28,809 bases of DNA from CAZJHD01 sp964545855 (GTDB lineage Bacteria; Planctomycetota; UBA1135; JACQFD01). The translations under genes were made by a program, and so were the position numbers. The notes beneath the pieces are model-generated. The model ran no database searches. It was not told the DNA's origin and saw nothing but the letters and a program-made list of their open reading frames with translations. This document shows, piece after piece, positions 18,101-26,607 of the stretch; the first letter of the stretch is position 1, and each line of letters opens with the position of its first letter. The stretch spans positions 1 to 28,809 of the forward strand of contig CAZJHD010000053.1 in assembly GCA_964545855.1 (NCBI GenBank), written 5' to 3'.

Positions 18101-19709
18101 CGAGATCTCGCAGCTCTTTCCCAACAGCGAGGCGGCGGCGACGGCCGCCTGCACGAGCCTCGAGCGGCTCGTCTCGCTCGGACGCGGCGCCGAGGTGCCG
18201 CCCCAGGCGTTCCAGTTCCTGCGCACCGGTCCCGGCGACGTGCCCCGGCGGCGCGCGCTCCGCGCCAGCGCCGCGGCGCTGGAATCCCTCGGCAACTCGC
18301 TCCTCGCCGAGCGGATGCTCCTCGAGTCGGGAGTCGTGCGCTCGGAGCGGCTCGCGAACCGCGCGCCGGAAGCCGTGGCGGGTCCCTCGGGGTCCGTGGG
18401 GCCGGCTTCCTCCGGCGGGAAGCTGCAGCTCCTCGGCCTCGTGCGGCCGGCGGTGCAGGACACGAGCGCCGGCGAGTTCGCCTTCGGCTGGGACGAGAAC
18501 CGGATCTACGCGCTGCGCACCATCGACACGACGCCGATCGACGCCGCTTGGAGCGTCTCCACGGACGGCACGGGCAACGCGGCGGGGCGCGGCGCCGTGC
18601 TCGCCGCCGCCTCGGGCGCGGGAGTCTCCGTCTGGAACGGCGTCCTCGCCTACACCGACGGCGCGAGCCTGCTCGGCGCACGGATCGCCGACGGCAGCCA
18701 GGTCTTCCGCCGGCCGATCGGCGTCGGCCGCGAGGTGGAGTCGGCGATCGCCGCCCAGGGTCTGCTGATCGTCGTGGCCGGAGGGTCCGACGGGGTGCAG
18801 GTCCGCGCCGTGGACGCCGTCGCCGGCACCGAGGTGTGGGAGAGCTACCTCGACCGCGCCGGCAGCCCCTGGCTCGCCGTGGCGTCGGAGACGGAGGTGG
18901 CCTTCCTCCCCTGCGGCGACACGATCCCGCGCGTGGCGATCCGCGCGCGCCTGGCGACGGGCGAGGCGATGCCGACGCTCACGCTCCCCGCCGACTTCGA
19001 CGTGCATGCCGCGCGCCGCACGCGCCTCTACGAGAATCGCCTCGTCTACAGCGACTACCCGCTCACGCGCACGATCGCGCTCGATCTCTCCCAGGGCGGA
19101 CGCGAGACCTGGCGCGTCTCCGCCGATCCGAGCGACGGCCGGAGCCGCCTCGGCGCCGTCCTCTACGGGCCCGACCGCGTCTACGCGGTGCGGCTCCACG
19201 TCACTCCGGACCGGCGCGAGGAGGGACAGCTCCTCTCCGTCGATCCGACCTCGGGCCGCACCACGCTCGTCACGCGCATGACCGGCGGGACGCGGCTCGC
19301 CGGCGTCGGCTGGGACGACGCGATCCCCTGGTACGACCCGATGCTGCTGCTTCTCTCCTCGGAGGGCGAGTTCACGCGCGTCGACGCGATCGAGCTCGCG
19401 AAGGGCCGCGCCTGGACCCAGAGCCTGCGCGCCACGCTCGACCGCCCCGACATCCCGGCGCCCGCCGTGGGGCGCGACCTCCTGGCGCTCGCCTACGTGT
19501 CTCGCCAGAAGAACGTGCAGCTCTACGAGATCCAGATCTTCGACCGGTCGACGGGCCGCCTGACGGAGTCGCGTACCTTCGGGATCCCCCGCACGCCGGG
19601 CTCCGCCTTCGCGCTCCTCCCGACGCCCGGCGCCTTCGTCGTCGCCGCCGGGAAGCCGGGCCGCGACACGCGCATCCACCGATTCCTCCCGAGAGACAAG
19701 GTCCGCTGA
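15183..19709 (+). CDS. Exported giant PQQ-type propeller / TPR-like / propeller protein
   Basis: I place the start at GTG 15183 (1508 aa), just before a clear signal peptide (GHAAWLLALVAALPAVAAAQ, cleavage near residues 34-35); an upstream ATG at 15042 lies inside the previous gene. No good ribosome binding site is seen, so the start is uncertain. Residues ~45-260 are helical and TPR-like. From ~310 to ~735, PQQ/PQQ-like beta-propeller blades are visible (FDLAAGTPLWN, HAFDARTGAPMWSHW, AAFDLRTGALQWS, IDLTSGLIQWLW). Residues ~740-1070 are again helical and repeat-like, and ~1075-1505 form a second propeller (VRAVDAVAGTEVWESYL, LSVDPTSGRTTLVTR). No quinoprotein active-site residues are evident, so it is more likely a scaffold than a dehydrogenase. 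The location should be periplasmic. Confidence 0.88.
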   Translation: MERPPNARKPACVGLGHAAWLLALVAALPAVAAAQFGQRGNDGTRSTFSVPETEEVRNALEDAQKLFQRGRAADALEKIRPFVDDSAGRLLRVEVRLDGSVVPEREGRTWYGAWRLVASLVEAQPADVRAEVEMVDGPRASGMLERALATFDRAALRRTHQLFPWTRAGGDALVALASLSAEEGRVEEALAILHRALRRPDRAHDPDLHARVSLLARSLGRTAPEIPSGLAGESAVAVGGSTMTLAAARATEPPRLSKSPPSAAFSLANVESTADPGRVRGGARWAKELELEPVSLQDRTRPIYPVIAGDSVFVSNGWTLAAFDLAAGTPLWNAPASAVGWDAVASGRRQDYVTGEDRSYAYAPAVAGNVVVAPLLVPLKTHNDRDFNQITIYKVIPYRKLHAFDARTGAPMWSHWRPSAIEDRSDFLDDYRCAGPPVVAGDRVIAPVYRIPDGASTDFQIAAFDLRTGALQWSTRVATGQGPINMFNRRLYEFYSGPPAVDGDRVYFSSDLGVAGCIDLTSGLIQWLWRYDAMELPNSRSYFDENRRRIFWAASPPALSEQCVALAPTDSRYLYVLDRETGQPWLRDPIDANDPDPAPGTSFTAVCHVLGIVGRRLYLAGGCVVALDLPRVPGAPATLQAVSPRTTWVQWRAGSNEPCPPRPALTESSVLVPQENAIQVLDRENLSLAAEIPYQPGIPVQRTRLDRYYGNLVTSNGVILSLANPRLWAFFDADAIVSSARRNVAASPHDRPVVEKLARALQMRGQVRIRDREILQGLEDFREAEQVLQAMPGTEDLRARIALEAGGALEIRGNADQAAEAFARAFENARDAQVRRDAGLALERILPAAEKKERARVMEQLEREFGTVRIDTSALRREWGQVPLSLYLCLRRAEVAEDARDPVAAVAAWQESIQRFRGQWLGSGAPSPLEGYAQARIAELIRTHGRTVYAVIEQEARKRLTEAGEDATPEQLREISQLFPNSEAAATAACTSLERLVSLGRGAEVPPQAFQFLRTGPGDVPRRRALRASAAALESLGNSLLAERMLLESGVVRSERLANRAPEAVAGPSGSVGPASSGGKLQLLGLVRPAVQDTSAGEFAFGWDENRIYALRTIDTTPIDAAWSVSTDGTGNAAGRGAVLAAASGAGVSVWNGVLAYTDGASLLGARIADGSQVFRRPIGVGREVESAIAAQGLLIVVAGGSDGVQVRAVDAVAGTEVWESYLDRAGSPWLAVASETEVAFLPCGDTIPRVAIRARLATGEAMPTLTLPADFDVHAARRTRLYENRLVYSDYPLTRTIALDLSQGGRETWRVSADPSDGRSRLGAVLYGPDRVYAVRLHVTPDRREEGQLLSVDPTSGRTTLVTRMTGGTRLAGVGWDDAIPWYDPMLLLLSSEGEFTRVDAIELAKGRAWTQSLRATLDRPDIPAPAVGRDLLALAYVSRQKNVQLYEIQIFDRSTGRLTESRTFGIPRTPGSAFALLPTPGAFVVAAGKPGRDTRIHRFLPRDKVR

Positions 19710-19720
19710 GGGGCCGTCCG

Positions 19721-20929
19721 ATGAAGCGAACGATCCTGCTCGCGGCGCTCGGCGCGCCGATCCCGCTCGCGTTGGGCGCTCTCGTGCCGTCCCCTCCCGC
19801 ATCCCCGGCTCCCGCCGTGCAGTCGGGCGGACGGGCGACGCAGCAGGACCGAGCCAAGCTGCCGGACGCGGGACGCGGCGCGGGCCGCGCCCCCGAGGCC
19901 TGGGAGATCGACGACCGCGTCGTCGTCGCCGTCGAGCGCGGTCTCTCGTGGCTCGCCGGGCAGCAGCAGCCCGACGGCTCGTGGCAGGGCGACGTCGGCT
20001 TCAAGCTCAACAACGGCTACGACGTGCTCCCGGAGGGCCGCAACCGCTCCCACGTCGGCGTGACCGCCCTCGCCGGCATGGCGTTCCTCGCGAACGGCCA
20101 GATGCCGGGCCGCGGCCGCTACGGAGACGTCGTCGACCGCGCCCTCTCGTACGTCGTCGCGTCCTGCGACGGCTCCGGCTACATCAACGCGAACGGCACG
20201 CGCATGTACAGCCACGCCTTCGCGACGCTCTTCCTCGCGGAGGCCCTCGGGATGGTGCCGCGTCCCGACGTCCGCCAGAAGCTGCAGGACGCCGTGCGGC
20301 TCATCGTCGACTCCCAGAACGGCGAGGGGGGCTGGCGCTACGTGCCCTTCGCGAAGGAGAGCGACATGTCGATCACGGTGTGCCAGGTGGTGGCGCTGCG
20401 CGCTGCGCGCAACATCGGCGTCTCCGTGCCGAAGGAAACCATCGATCGCGCCATCAAGTACGTGAAGGAGAGCGCCGTGCGCGGCGGAGGAGGACGCCAC
20501 ACCTTCGGCGACGACGAGCGCGGCGCGTTCCACTACCAGAGGCAGAACTACTCGCGCGCCACGTTCCCGCTCACGGCCGCCGGCATCGTCACGCTCTATG
20601 GCGCCGGCGTGTACGACGACCGCGACATCGAGCTCGGCCTCGACTACCTCGAGCGCAACCTGCGCGAGTTCTCCGAGCGCCACGGCGGCGACTACGGCCA
20701 CTACTTCTTCTACTACGGGCACTACTACGCCGTGCAGGCGATGTACGTGGCGGGCGGTGAGCGCTGGAGGAACTACTTCCAGTACGTCCGCAAGACGCTG
20801 CTCGAGATGCAGAGCAGCGACGGCACGTGGCCCAACCGCGGCGCCGGACCCGGTCCCGCCTTCAGCACGGCCGTCGCGACGCTGATCCTCCAGATCCCCT
20901 ACCGCTACCTCCCGATCTTCCAGCGCTGA
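19721..20929 (+). CDS. Exported terpene-cyclase/prenyltransferase-repeat protein 1
   Basis: 402 aa from ATG at 19721, with GAGGGG about 7 bases upstream. A signal peptide (ILLAALGAPIPLALGALVPSPPA) and a Pro/Ala-rich linker precede a helical toroid of the prenyltransferase/squalene-oxidase repeat type from ~62. QW-like motifs are visible: QQQPDGSWQGD (81-91), QNGEGGWRYV (~203-212) and QSSDGTWPN near the C-terminus. A distinctive YFFYYGHYYAVQAMY segment lies at ~329-343. The DxDD acid of squalene-hopene cyclases is not seen, so cyclase activity is unlikely; the domain may serve as a binding toroid. It ends in YRYLPIFQR, nearly the same ending as the paralogue at the far end of the cluster. It lies 11 bases after the propeller gene. 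Confidence 0.9.
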   Translation: MKRTILLAALGAPIPLALGALVPSPPASPAPAVQSGGRATQQDRAKLPDAGRGAGRAPEAWEIDDRVVVAVERGLSWLAGQQQPDGSWQGDVGFKLNNGYDVLPEGRNRSHVGVTALAGMAFLANGQMPGRGRYGDVVDRALSYVVASCDGSGYINANGTRMYSHAFATLFLAEALGMVPRPDVRQKLQDAVRLIVDSQNGEGGWRYVPFAKESDMSITVCQVVALRAARNIGVSVPKETIDRAIKYVKESAVRGGGGRHTFGDDERGAFHYQRQNYSRATFPLTAAGIVTLYGAGVYDDRDIELGLDYLERNLREFSERHGGDYGHYFFYYGHYYAVQAMYVAGGERWRNYFQYVRKTLLEMQSSDGTWPNRGAGPGPAFSTAVATLILQIPYRYLPIFQR

Positions 20930-20949
20930 CCGCCCGTGACGATCCTCGC

Positions 20950-23313
20950 GTGAACGACGCATCCCGATCCCGACCGCTCGACCCGCGGCTCGTCGCGAGC
21001 CTGCGGAGCGTCCGCATGCGTCTGCGTTGGCTCGCGTGGATGCACGGCACGGGCACCTGGCTCGCGCTGCTGTCGCTCCTCCTCGTCGGGTCGTTCTACC
21101 TCGACCGGGTGCTCGACCCGCCGCACGCGATGCGCCTCGTCGTGGCGCCCCTCGTCGGGATCGGCCTCGCGGCGGCGCTCTGGTACTGGGTGCTGCGGCC
21201 GATGCGCGTCCGCCTCTCGGAGGACGACGCGGGCCTCCTGGTGGAGCGCACGCACCCGGAGCTCGCCGAGCGTCTCATCTCTGCCCTCCAGCTCTCGCGC
21301 GACGCCGGGGGCGCCTCGCCGGACCTCGTCGATCGAACGATCCGCGAGGGCGAGGAGGCGGCGCTCGCGCTGCAGCACCACGGCGCGTTCCGCCCCGCGC
21401 CCGCGCGCTGGCGCGGCGCCGTGGGCCTGCTGAGCGCGGCCCTCCTCCTCGGCGTCGCCGGGAGCGAGCCCCAGGACTTCGGCGTGTTCCTGCGCCGCCT
21501 GCTCGGGTCGAGCGTCGAGTGGCCCCAGCGGACCCACCTCGACATCGAGATCGCGGGCCGCACGGCGAACGTGCGCGTCGACCGCGTCAACAACGAGATC
21601 CACGTGCGCATCGCGCGCGGCACCGACCTGCCGGTGCGGGTCGTGGCGCAGGTCGAGGTGCCGGCGCTCGTGGAGCTCGTCTCGAGCGACGGGCGCCGGA
21701 CGCCCGCGGCCTTCGTGCCGCCGAACGAGTTCCAGGCGCGGTTCCACTCCGTCCGCGGGCCGTTCCAGTTCCACGCCGAAGGAGGCGACGACCGGGAGGG
21801 CCGCGTGCGCGTCTCCGTCGAGACCGTGACGCCTCCGCGCATCGCGAAGATCCAGGCCTCCGTGGAAGCGCCCGCCTACTCCGGACACGCCTCCTTCACG
21901 AAGGACGGCGGCTCCTTCGAGGCGCTCACGGGCTCCCTCGCGCGGATCCGCGTCGAGTCGGCGACGCCCGTCCTCACGGCGATCCTCCGCTTCCGCGACG
22001 GCGACGACGCGGTCGACTTCGTGCCGCTCACGGGCGCCGAGGCCGGCGATCCGGCGCCGGGCACGGCCTGGAGCGCCGAGCTCACGGTGGACCGCACGCG
22101 GCGCTACTCCGTCGAGCTGCTCGACGGCGAAGGTCTGCGCAACCCCGACCCGGGCTCCTACTCGATCCTCGCCTTCAGCGACCGCCCGCCGGAGGTGCGC
22201 CTCCAGGTGCCGGCGCGCACGGAGGTGGACGTGACGGCGAACGGCCGGCTCGCGATGCAGTACCGCGCGACCGACGACTTCGGCGTGGCGGGCCTGCAGC
22301 TGCGGTCCCGTTCGATCGGGCAGGAGGCCTACGGGGGGCGCGACCTGCCGCTCGGGGCGCCCGGCGCGGAGGCGGCGGCGGACGGCTCCGAGGCGCCGCC
22401 AGCGAATCCGTCTCCGCGTCTCGTGGTGGGCCGCACGCGCGTCGAGCTGGCCGAGCTCCGCGTCCCCGACACGAGCGAGGCCGGCGCGCGGGCGCCCCGC
22501 GAGGGTGACGTCTTCGAGATCTACGTGGAGGCGCGCGACGCGCGGCGCCCCGAGCCCGGCACCGGCGACTCGCCCCACGTGCGCGCGATCGTGCTCGCGC
22601 CGTCGGACGTCTGGAAGCGGATGACGGAGCGCCTCTCGCGCTCCAAGGAGACGACGCAGTCGCTGCTCGCCATCCAGCACGAGCGTCGTCGCCGCGTGGG
22701 CGAGCTCATGGACGCCCTCGGCGCCTCCGATGGCTCGGCGGCCTCCGAGCGGCCGTCCATCGGCGCCGTGCTCGTGGGACAGAACCGCGTGACGACGGAC
22801 GGGCGCATGCTCGTGCGCGACTTCTTCGAGGCGCTCGAGTCGATCGCGGCGAACCGACTCGACCGGACGAGCGACGCCGCCTTCGACGCGCTGGAGCGTT
22901 TCCGCTCCGAGGAGCCTTCCGCCGAGAACGATCCCTACGCGCCGGTCGTGGCTCGCGCGCTCGTGTCGGCGATCCGATCGGGCTCCCTCGGGGCCCCCGA
23001 GCAGATCGACAAGTTCGCGAACCTGCTGGCGGAGGCCGGCGCCATCGCCGCCGACGCGTCGCCGTCCGCCGTGAAGGCCCTCGACGAGGCCGCCGTCGCG
23101 ACGAGCGGACCGGAGATCCTCGCGGCCCTCGCACGCGCCGCGGATCGTCAGGAGGCCGTGATCGCGTCCCTCGAGAAGATCCTCGGGTATCTCTCGGAGT
23201 GGGAGACGTTCCAGGGCGTCCTCACGGCGACGAAGGATCTGGTCGAACAACAGAAGGCTCTCAACGCCCGTACGAAGGAGCACGCCAAGGACTCGACGGG
23301 CCCCCCCCGATGA
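20950..23313 (+). CDS. DUF4175-like membrane protein
   Basis: 787 aa from GTG at 20950, 20 bases after the previous stop; the frame is open further upstream but there it runs antiparallel to sense inside the previous gene. TM helices lie at ~37-55 (WLALLSLLLVGSFYLDRVL), ~63-82 (LVVAPLVGIGLAAALWYWVL) and ~155-172 (RGAVGLLSAALLLGVAG). A long beta-rich region follows (EAPAYSGHASFTKDGG, DRPPEVRLQVPARTEVDV, YRATDDFGVAGLQLRSRS), typical of DUF4175-like proteins, and then a helical C-terminal part (~560-787) with SRSKETTQSLLAIQHERRRRVGELMDAL. The bulk should be periplasmic. The gene ends in a run of eight C immediately before ATGA; a -1 slip there would fuse it to the next ORF. Confidence 0.82.
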   Translation: MNDASRSRPLDPRLVASLRSVRMRLRWLAWMHGTGTWLALLSLLLVGSFYLDRVLDPPHAMRLVVAPLVGIGLAAALWYWVLRPMRVRLSEDDAGLLVERTHPELAERLISALQLSRDAGGASPDLVDRTIREGEEAALALQHHGAFRPAPARWRGAVGLLSAALLLGVAGSEPQDFGVFLRRLLGSSVEWPQRTHLDIEIAGRTANVRVDRVNNEIHVRIARGTDLPVRVVAQVEVPALVELVSSDGRRTPAAFVPPNEFQARFHSVRGPFQFHAEGGDDREGRVRVSVETVTPPRIAKIQASVEAPAYSGHASFTKDGGSFEALTGSLARIRVESATPVLTAILRFRDGDDAVDFVPLTGAEAGDPAPGTAWSAELTVDRTRRYSVELLDGEGLRNPDPGSYSILAFSDRPPEVRLQVPARTEVDVTANGRLAMQYRATDDFGVAGLQLRSRSIGQEAYGGRDLPLGAPGAEAAADGSEAPPANPSPRLVVGRTRVELAELRVPDTSEAGARAPREGDVFEIYVEARDARRPEPGTGDSPHVRAIVLAPSDVWKRMTERLSRSKETTQSLLAIQHERRRRVGELMDALGASDGSAASERPSIGAVLVGQNRVTTDGRMLVRDFFEALESIAANRLDRTSDAAFDALERFRSEEPSAENDPYAPVVARALVSAIRSGSLGAPEQIDKFANLLAEAGAIAADASPSAVKALDEAAVATSGPEILAALARAADRQEAVIASLEKILGYLSEWETFQGVLTATKDLVEQQKALNARTKEHAKDSTGPPR
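23301..23308 (+). other. C8 homopolymer at the end of the DUF4175-like gene
   Basis: GGG followed by eight C directly precedes GATGA. In the normal frame it reads ACG GGC CCC CCC CGA TGA and terminates. One extra base read (a -1 shift) continues as G-P-P-P-M-N-S into the 56-aa ORF. Such runs are prone both to sequencing indels and to ribosomal or polymerase slippage. Confidence 0.7.
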
Positions 23314-23480
23314 ACTCGGCTTCGAACGAACCTGGCGGGGTGCCGGAGATCCCCTTCTGGATGCGCGCGCGTCTCGACGCGCGCAGACTCGAAGACCCTC
23401 TCGCGCCGCTCGCCAGGGCCCGACGGGCGCACGGCACCGCCGCGCGCCCGTCGCCACGGATCTCAGGAGCATCACGATGA
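23310..23480 (+). CDS. 56-aa ORF coupled at both ends by ATGA
   Basis: The ATG at 23310 overlaps the stop of the DUF4175-like gene (ATGA), and its own stop overlaps the ATG of the coiled-coil gene (ATGA at 23477), so it exactly fills the interval. The product is MNSASNEPGGVPEIPFWMRARLDARRLEDPLAPL followed by an Arg/Ala/Ser-rich tail, with no signal peptide or TM segment. The IPFWMRARLDARRL part could be an amphipathic helix. The ribosome binding site is weak (AAGGA about 17 bases upstream), so expression would depend on coupling. It may be a real small protein, a frameshifted C-terminal tail of the DUF4175-like protein, or simply spacer. Confidence 0.4.
   Translation: MNSASNEPGGVPEIPFWMRARLDARRLEDPLAPLARARRAHGTAARPSPRISGASR
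23465..23469 (+). promoter_or_regulatory. Ribosome binding site AGGAG for the coiled-coil gene
   Basis: AGGAG with seven bases to the ATG at 23477, one of the best sites in the cluster. It suggests the coiled-coil protein is made at a high level, independent of coupling. Confidence 0.75.
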
Positions 23481-26416
23481 ACCGAACCTCCTCGACGCGC
23501 CTCCTCCTCTCCCTCGGGGCGTTGCTCCTCTGCGTGCCGTTCGCGGCCCGCGGCACGTTCGCCTCGCCGCCGCCGTCGCCGGCCGTCCAGGGGGACACCG
23601 GACGCATCCTGCGGGACCTCGCGGAGGAGCAGGTGCGCATCCAGCGCGCCCTCGACCGCCTGGAGTCGACCATGGACGGGCTCGTGGTGCGGCTGGAGGC
23701 GGAGGGCCGGACGCATGCCGTCGAGCTCCTGCGCGCCGCCATGGCGAAGCTCCGCACGCGCGACGAGGCGACGCGCCGCGGAACGATCGAGGAGCGCATG
23801 AGGCAGATCGAGGAGACGCTCCGCCGGGGCGAGGCCCTGCGGGCCGCCGAGGAGCAGGACCAGCTCCTGTCGGACCTCCTGGAGCTCCTCGCGATCCTCC
23901 AGGACCGCAAGAGCCTCGAGAAGCTGGAGGAGCAGCTCGCGTCGCTGCAGGAGACGGCGAAGGACCTCGCGCGCCTCCGCGACGAGGAGCGAAAGCTCCG
24001 CGATCAGACGCGCGAGGCGATGGAGTCGTCCAAGTCGCGCGACGAGTCGGAGGTGTCGAAGAAGATCGACGACCTGCTCGCTCGGCAGCGCGACCTCGAC
24101 GCCCGCATGCGCGCCGAGGAGCGCGAATCGGGCTCCGCCGACGCCGCCCAGGACGCGAAGGACATCGAGAGCCTCCTGCAGGCGCAGCGATCGGCCCTGG
24201 AGTCGATCCGCGCGCGCGCCCAGGGGTCGCCCGAGGAGGATCCCGTCGCGAAGCTCGCGCGGGAGCTCCGCGACGCGCTGCGCGCCGCCGCGGAGCGGGC
24301 CGCCGAGGCGGTCCAGGCGCGGACGACGGCGACGCGCGCCGCCGACCTGGCCCGCACGGCCGCCGAGCAGAAGGCTCGTGCGGAGCGCGGCGAGATCTCG
24401 CCGGAGGACGCGAAGAGCGGCCTCGAGGACATCGCCGCCCAAGCGCGGGCCGAGTCCGACGCCACGCGCGGGCGCGCCGAGCGGACCCCCGAGGGATCTC
24501 CGTCGCGGGCGGCCGCCGAAGAGCGGGCGAAGGCCCTCGACGCGCTCGCGAAGGCGCTCGCGGAGGGCGCGGCCGCCGAAGCCGCGAAGAGCCTCGAGAA
24601 GCTCGAGGCCGCCGCCGCCGCCGAGGAAGAGAAGACCCGGCAGGCGGCCGCCGAAGCGCGCGACCGCGCCGCGCAGGCCTCCGAGCAGTCGGACCGCGCG
24701 GGCGCCCAGGCTTCGCGCGCCCTCGAAGCGGCAGCTCAGCGCGCGGCCGCCGCGGCCGCCGAGGCCGAGCGCGGGAACGCGCGCGAGGCGCAGAAGCAGG
24801 CCCAGGCCGGCGAGCGCGACGCGGAGACCGCGGCGAAGGAAGCCGAGCGCGCCTCCGACCCGAAGGGTCTCGCCGCGCGCGAGCGCGACCTGGCGCGGCA
24901 GGCCGACAAGCTCGCCCGCTCCGCCGAGTCGGGTCGCCAGGCGACGGAGGAGTCGAAGAAGACGGCCGAGTCCCTGCGGGGCGCGAAGGACGCGATGCAG
25001 GAGGCGGCGAAGGCCCTCGACCAGCAGGCCGAGTCGGCGACGCCCGACGCGGCCGCCGCCGCCGAGGCGCAGAAGCAGGCCGAGCAGGCGGTGTCGGCCC
25101 TGGAGCAGGCGCTCCAGCGGGCGCAGGCGGACCAGGCGGCGCGCGATGCGCGCCGCGGTCCGCGCCGCGAGGAGCTCGCGCGGCAGCAGTCCGACCTCGC
25201 CAAGGACGCGCGGCAGACGGCGAAGGACGTGGCCTCGCGCGCGCAGAGCGGCGGGCTCACGCCCGAGCAGGCGCAGCAGGCGAGCCAGTCGGTCGAGCAG
25301 TCGGCCCAGTCGATGGACCAGGCGGCGAAGAGCGCCCAGTCGGGCCAGCCCCAGGAGTCGACGCAGGCGCGGCAGGACGCGGAGCAGAGCCTCGAGCAGG
25401 CGAAGGAGGAGCTGCGGCGCAACCGCCAGACCTCCGAGCAGTCGCGCAAGGAGGCCCAGGAGCTCGCGCGCCGCCAGGAGGAGATCCGCAAGGAGATCCT
25501 GCGGCTCGCGCAGCGCCTGAAGGAGAAGCCCAACTCCCCGCGCCCGCAGGCGCTCGACGACGCGAGCCGGAGCGCGCAGCGCGCGCAGGAATCCCTCGAG
25601 CAGGGCGACCCCGAGTCGGCCGAGCCCGAGGAGGAGAAGACCGAGAAGTACCTCGAGAAGGCCCGCGAGGAGATCGAGAAGGAGGAGCGGCGCTACATGC
25701 GGCTGAAGCAGGAGGAACTCCTGTTCCGCATCCACGAGGAGCTGGCGGCCATGGAGAAGGAGCACAACGAGGCGCGCGCCACGACGGCCGAGATCGACTC
25801 GAAGCGCGGCCAGGGCACGCTCCCCCGCGTGGAGCGTCTCCGGATCGAGCGCATCGCCCGCGCGGAGGGCGCGCTCGCCGAGCGGTCGGCGCAGATCGCG
25901 ACGGCCCTCGAGAAGGAGGACACGAAGATCTTCGGCGACGCGATGCGCGCGAACGAGGAAGACCTCCGGCGCATCGCCGAGGAGATGGAGCAGGACCACC
26001 GCACCGACGAGCTCGTGCGGATCATCCAGGACGACGTCGCGAAGCGGATCACGCGTCTCATGGACGCGCTCCGCAACGAGGCGAAGCGCCGTCGCGACGA
26101 AGGCCAGCAGCAGGATCCCCAGCAGCAGCAGCCCCAGGAGAATCAGGGCGACGACGCGAAGCAGCACCTCGTGCCGGACATCGCCGAGCTGCGGATGCTG
26201 AAGCTCCTGGAGGAGGACCTCGCCGACCGGACCCTGCGGCTCATCGAGCAGGCGAAGCTCCTGGAGGGCGTCGATCCCCTCATGCGCTCGGAGTTCAACC
26301 GTCTCGCGAACCGCCATGCGCGGTTCACCGAGATGTTCCTCGAGTTCAAGAAGCACCTCGGGATCGACGCCGAGCCCGCCGAGGGCGACGCGGCGGCGCC
26401 CGAGGAAGGCAAGTGA
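23477..26416 (+). CDS. Exported 979-aa Ala/Glu/Gln-rich coiled-coil protein
   Basis: ATG at 23477 with a strong AGGAG. A signal peptide (RLLLSLGALLLCVPFAARGTFAS) is followed by almost continuous predicted helix from ~45 to ~960, with heptad-like spacing and composition dominated by Ala, Glu, Arg, Gln and Lys. Sub-regions are visible: a Leu/Glu-rich head (~50-185), an Ala/Glu-rich middle (~270-640) with many AEE, AAEA and QA repeats, and a more ordered end. The end carries a Gln-rich patch (QQQDPQQQQPQENQ, ~877-890) before PDIAELRMLKLLEEDLADRTLRL. No enzymatic motif. The protein probably spans or organises the periplasm. Low complexity makes homology searches unreliable. The opposite strand has a long Leu-rich open frame that is only its shadow. 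Confidence 0.88.
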   Translation: MNRTSSTRLLLSLGALLLCVPFAARGTFASPPPSPAVQGDTGRILRDLAEEQVRIQRALDRLESTMDGLVVRLEAEGRTHAVELLRAAMAKLRTRDEATRRGTIEERMRQIEETLRRGEALRAAEEQDQLLSDLLELLAILQDRKSLEKLEEQLASLQETAKDLARLRDEERKLRDQTREAMESSKSRDESEVSKKIDDLLARQRDLDARMRAEERESGSADAAQDAKDIESLLQAQRSALESIRARAQGSPEEDPVAKLARELRDALRAAAERAAEAVQARTTATRAADLARTAAEQKARAERGEISPEDAKSGLEDIAAQARAESDATRGRAERTPEGSPSRAAAEERAKALDALAKALAEGAAAEAAKSLEKLEAAAAAEEEKTRQAAAEARDRAAQASEQSDRAGAQASRALEAAAQRAAAAAAEAERGNAREAQKQAQAGERDAETAAKEAERASDPKGLAARERDLARQADKLARSAESGRQATEESKKTAESLRGAKDAMQEAAKALDQQAESATPDAAAAAEAQKQAEQAVSALEQALQRAQADQAARDARRGPRREELARQQSDLAKDARQTAKDVASRAQSGGLTPEQAQQASQSVEQSAQSMDQAAKSAQSGQPQESTQARQDAEQSLEQAKEELRRNRQTSEQSRKEAQELARRQEEIRKEILRLAQRLKEKPNSPRPQALDDASRSAQRAQESLEQGDPESAEPEEEKTEKYLEKAREEIEKEERRYMRLKQEELLFRIHEELAAMEKEHNEARATTAEIDSKRGQGTLPRVERLRIERIARAEGALAERSAQIATALEKEDTKIFGDAMRANEEDLRRIAEEMEQDHRTDELVRIIQDDVAKRITRLMDALRNEAKRRRDEGQQQDPQQQQPQENQGDDAKQHLVPDIAELRMLKLLEEDLADRTLRLIEQAKLLEGVDPLMRSEFNRLANRHARFTEMFLEFKKHLGIDAEPAEGDAAAPEEGK

Positions 26417-26607
26417 CGTCCCCGAATCTCTCCCTTGGCGCTCCGTCCACGGGGGCCGAGGATGGACGCGCTCGAATTCCCCGGGCTCGCCCGGGACCGG
26501 GCGCGCGTCCGATGAAGTCCGATGAAGACAGCAGGAATCCCACCCAGAGACGCACGGATCGGGTGATCGCCCGGCCCGCGCGGCTCCACCAAGGACGACG
26601 ACGAACC
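26417..26607. other. 191-bp spacer with a 10-bp tandem duplication
   Basis: TCCGATGAAG occurs twice in tandem at 26508-26527. The frame of the following gene is open throughout, back to a GTG that overlaps the previous stop (GTGA at 26413), but that N-terminal extension is Arg/Pro-rich and would sit before a signal peptide. No hairpin or promoter is clear. Confidence 0.45.

Noticed and set aside
16202..19720. In-frame upstream extension of terpene-cyclase-fold protein 1
   Set aside because: It overlaps the propeller gene out of frame and is Arg-rich; the signal peptide begins at 19721.
15114..19802. 1562-codon minus-strand open frame
   Set aside because: It is a shadow of the propeller protein; no signal peptide, no domain, and repetitive Arg/Glu/Asp/Val/Leu composition.
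23261..26356. 1031-codon Leu-rich minus-strand open frame
   Set aside because: Antisense of Glu/Lys/Gln codons gives Leu-rich sequence; it mirrors the coiled-coil protein exactly.
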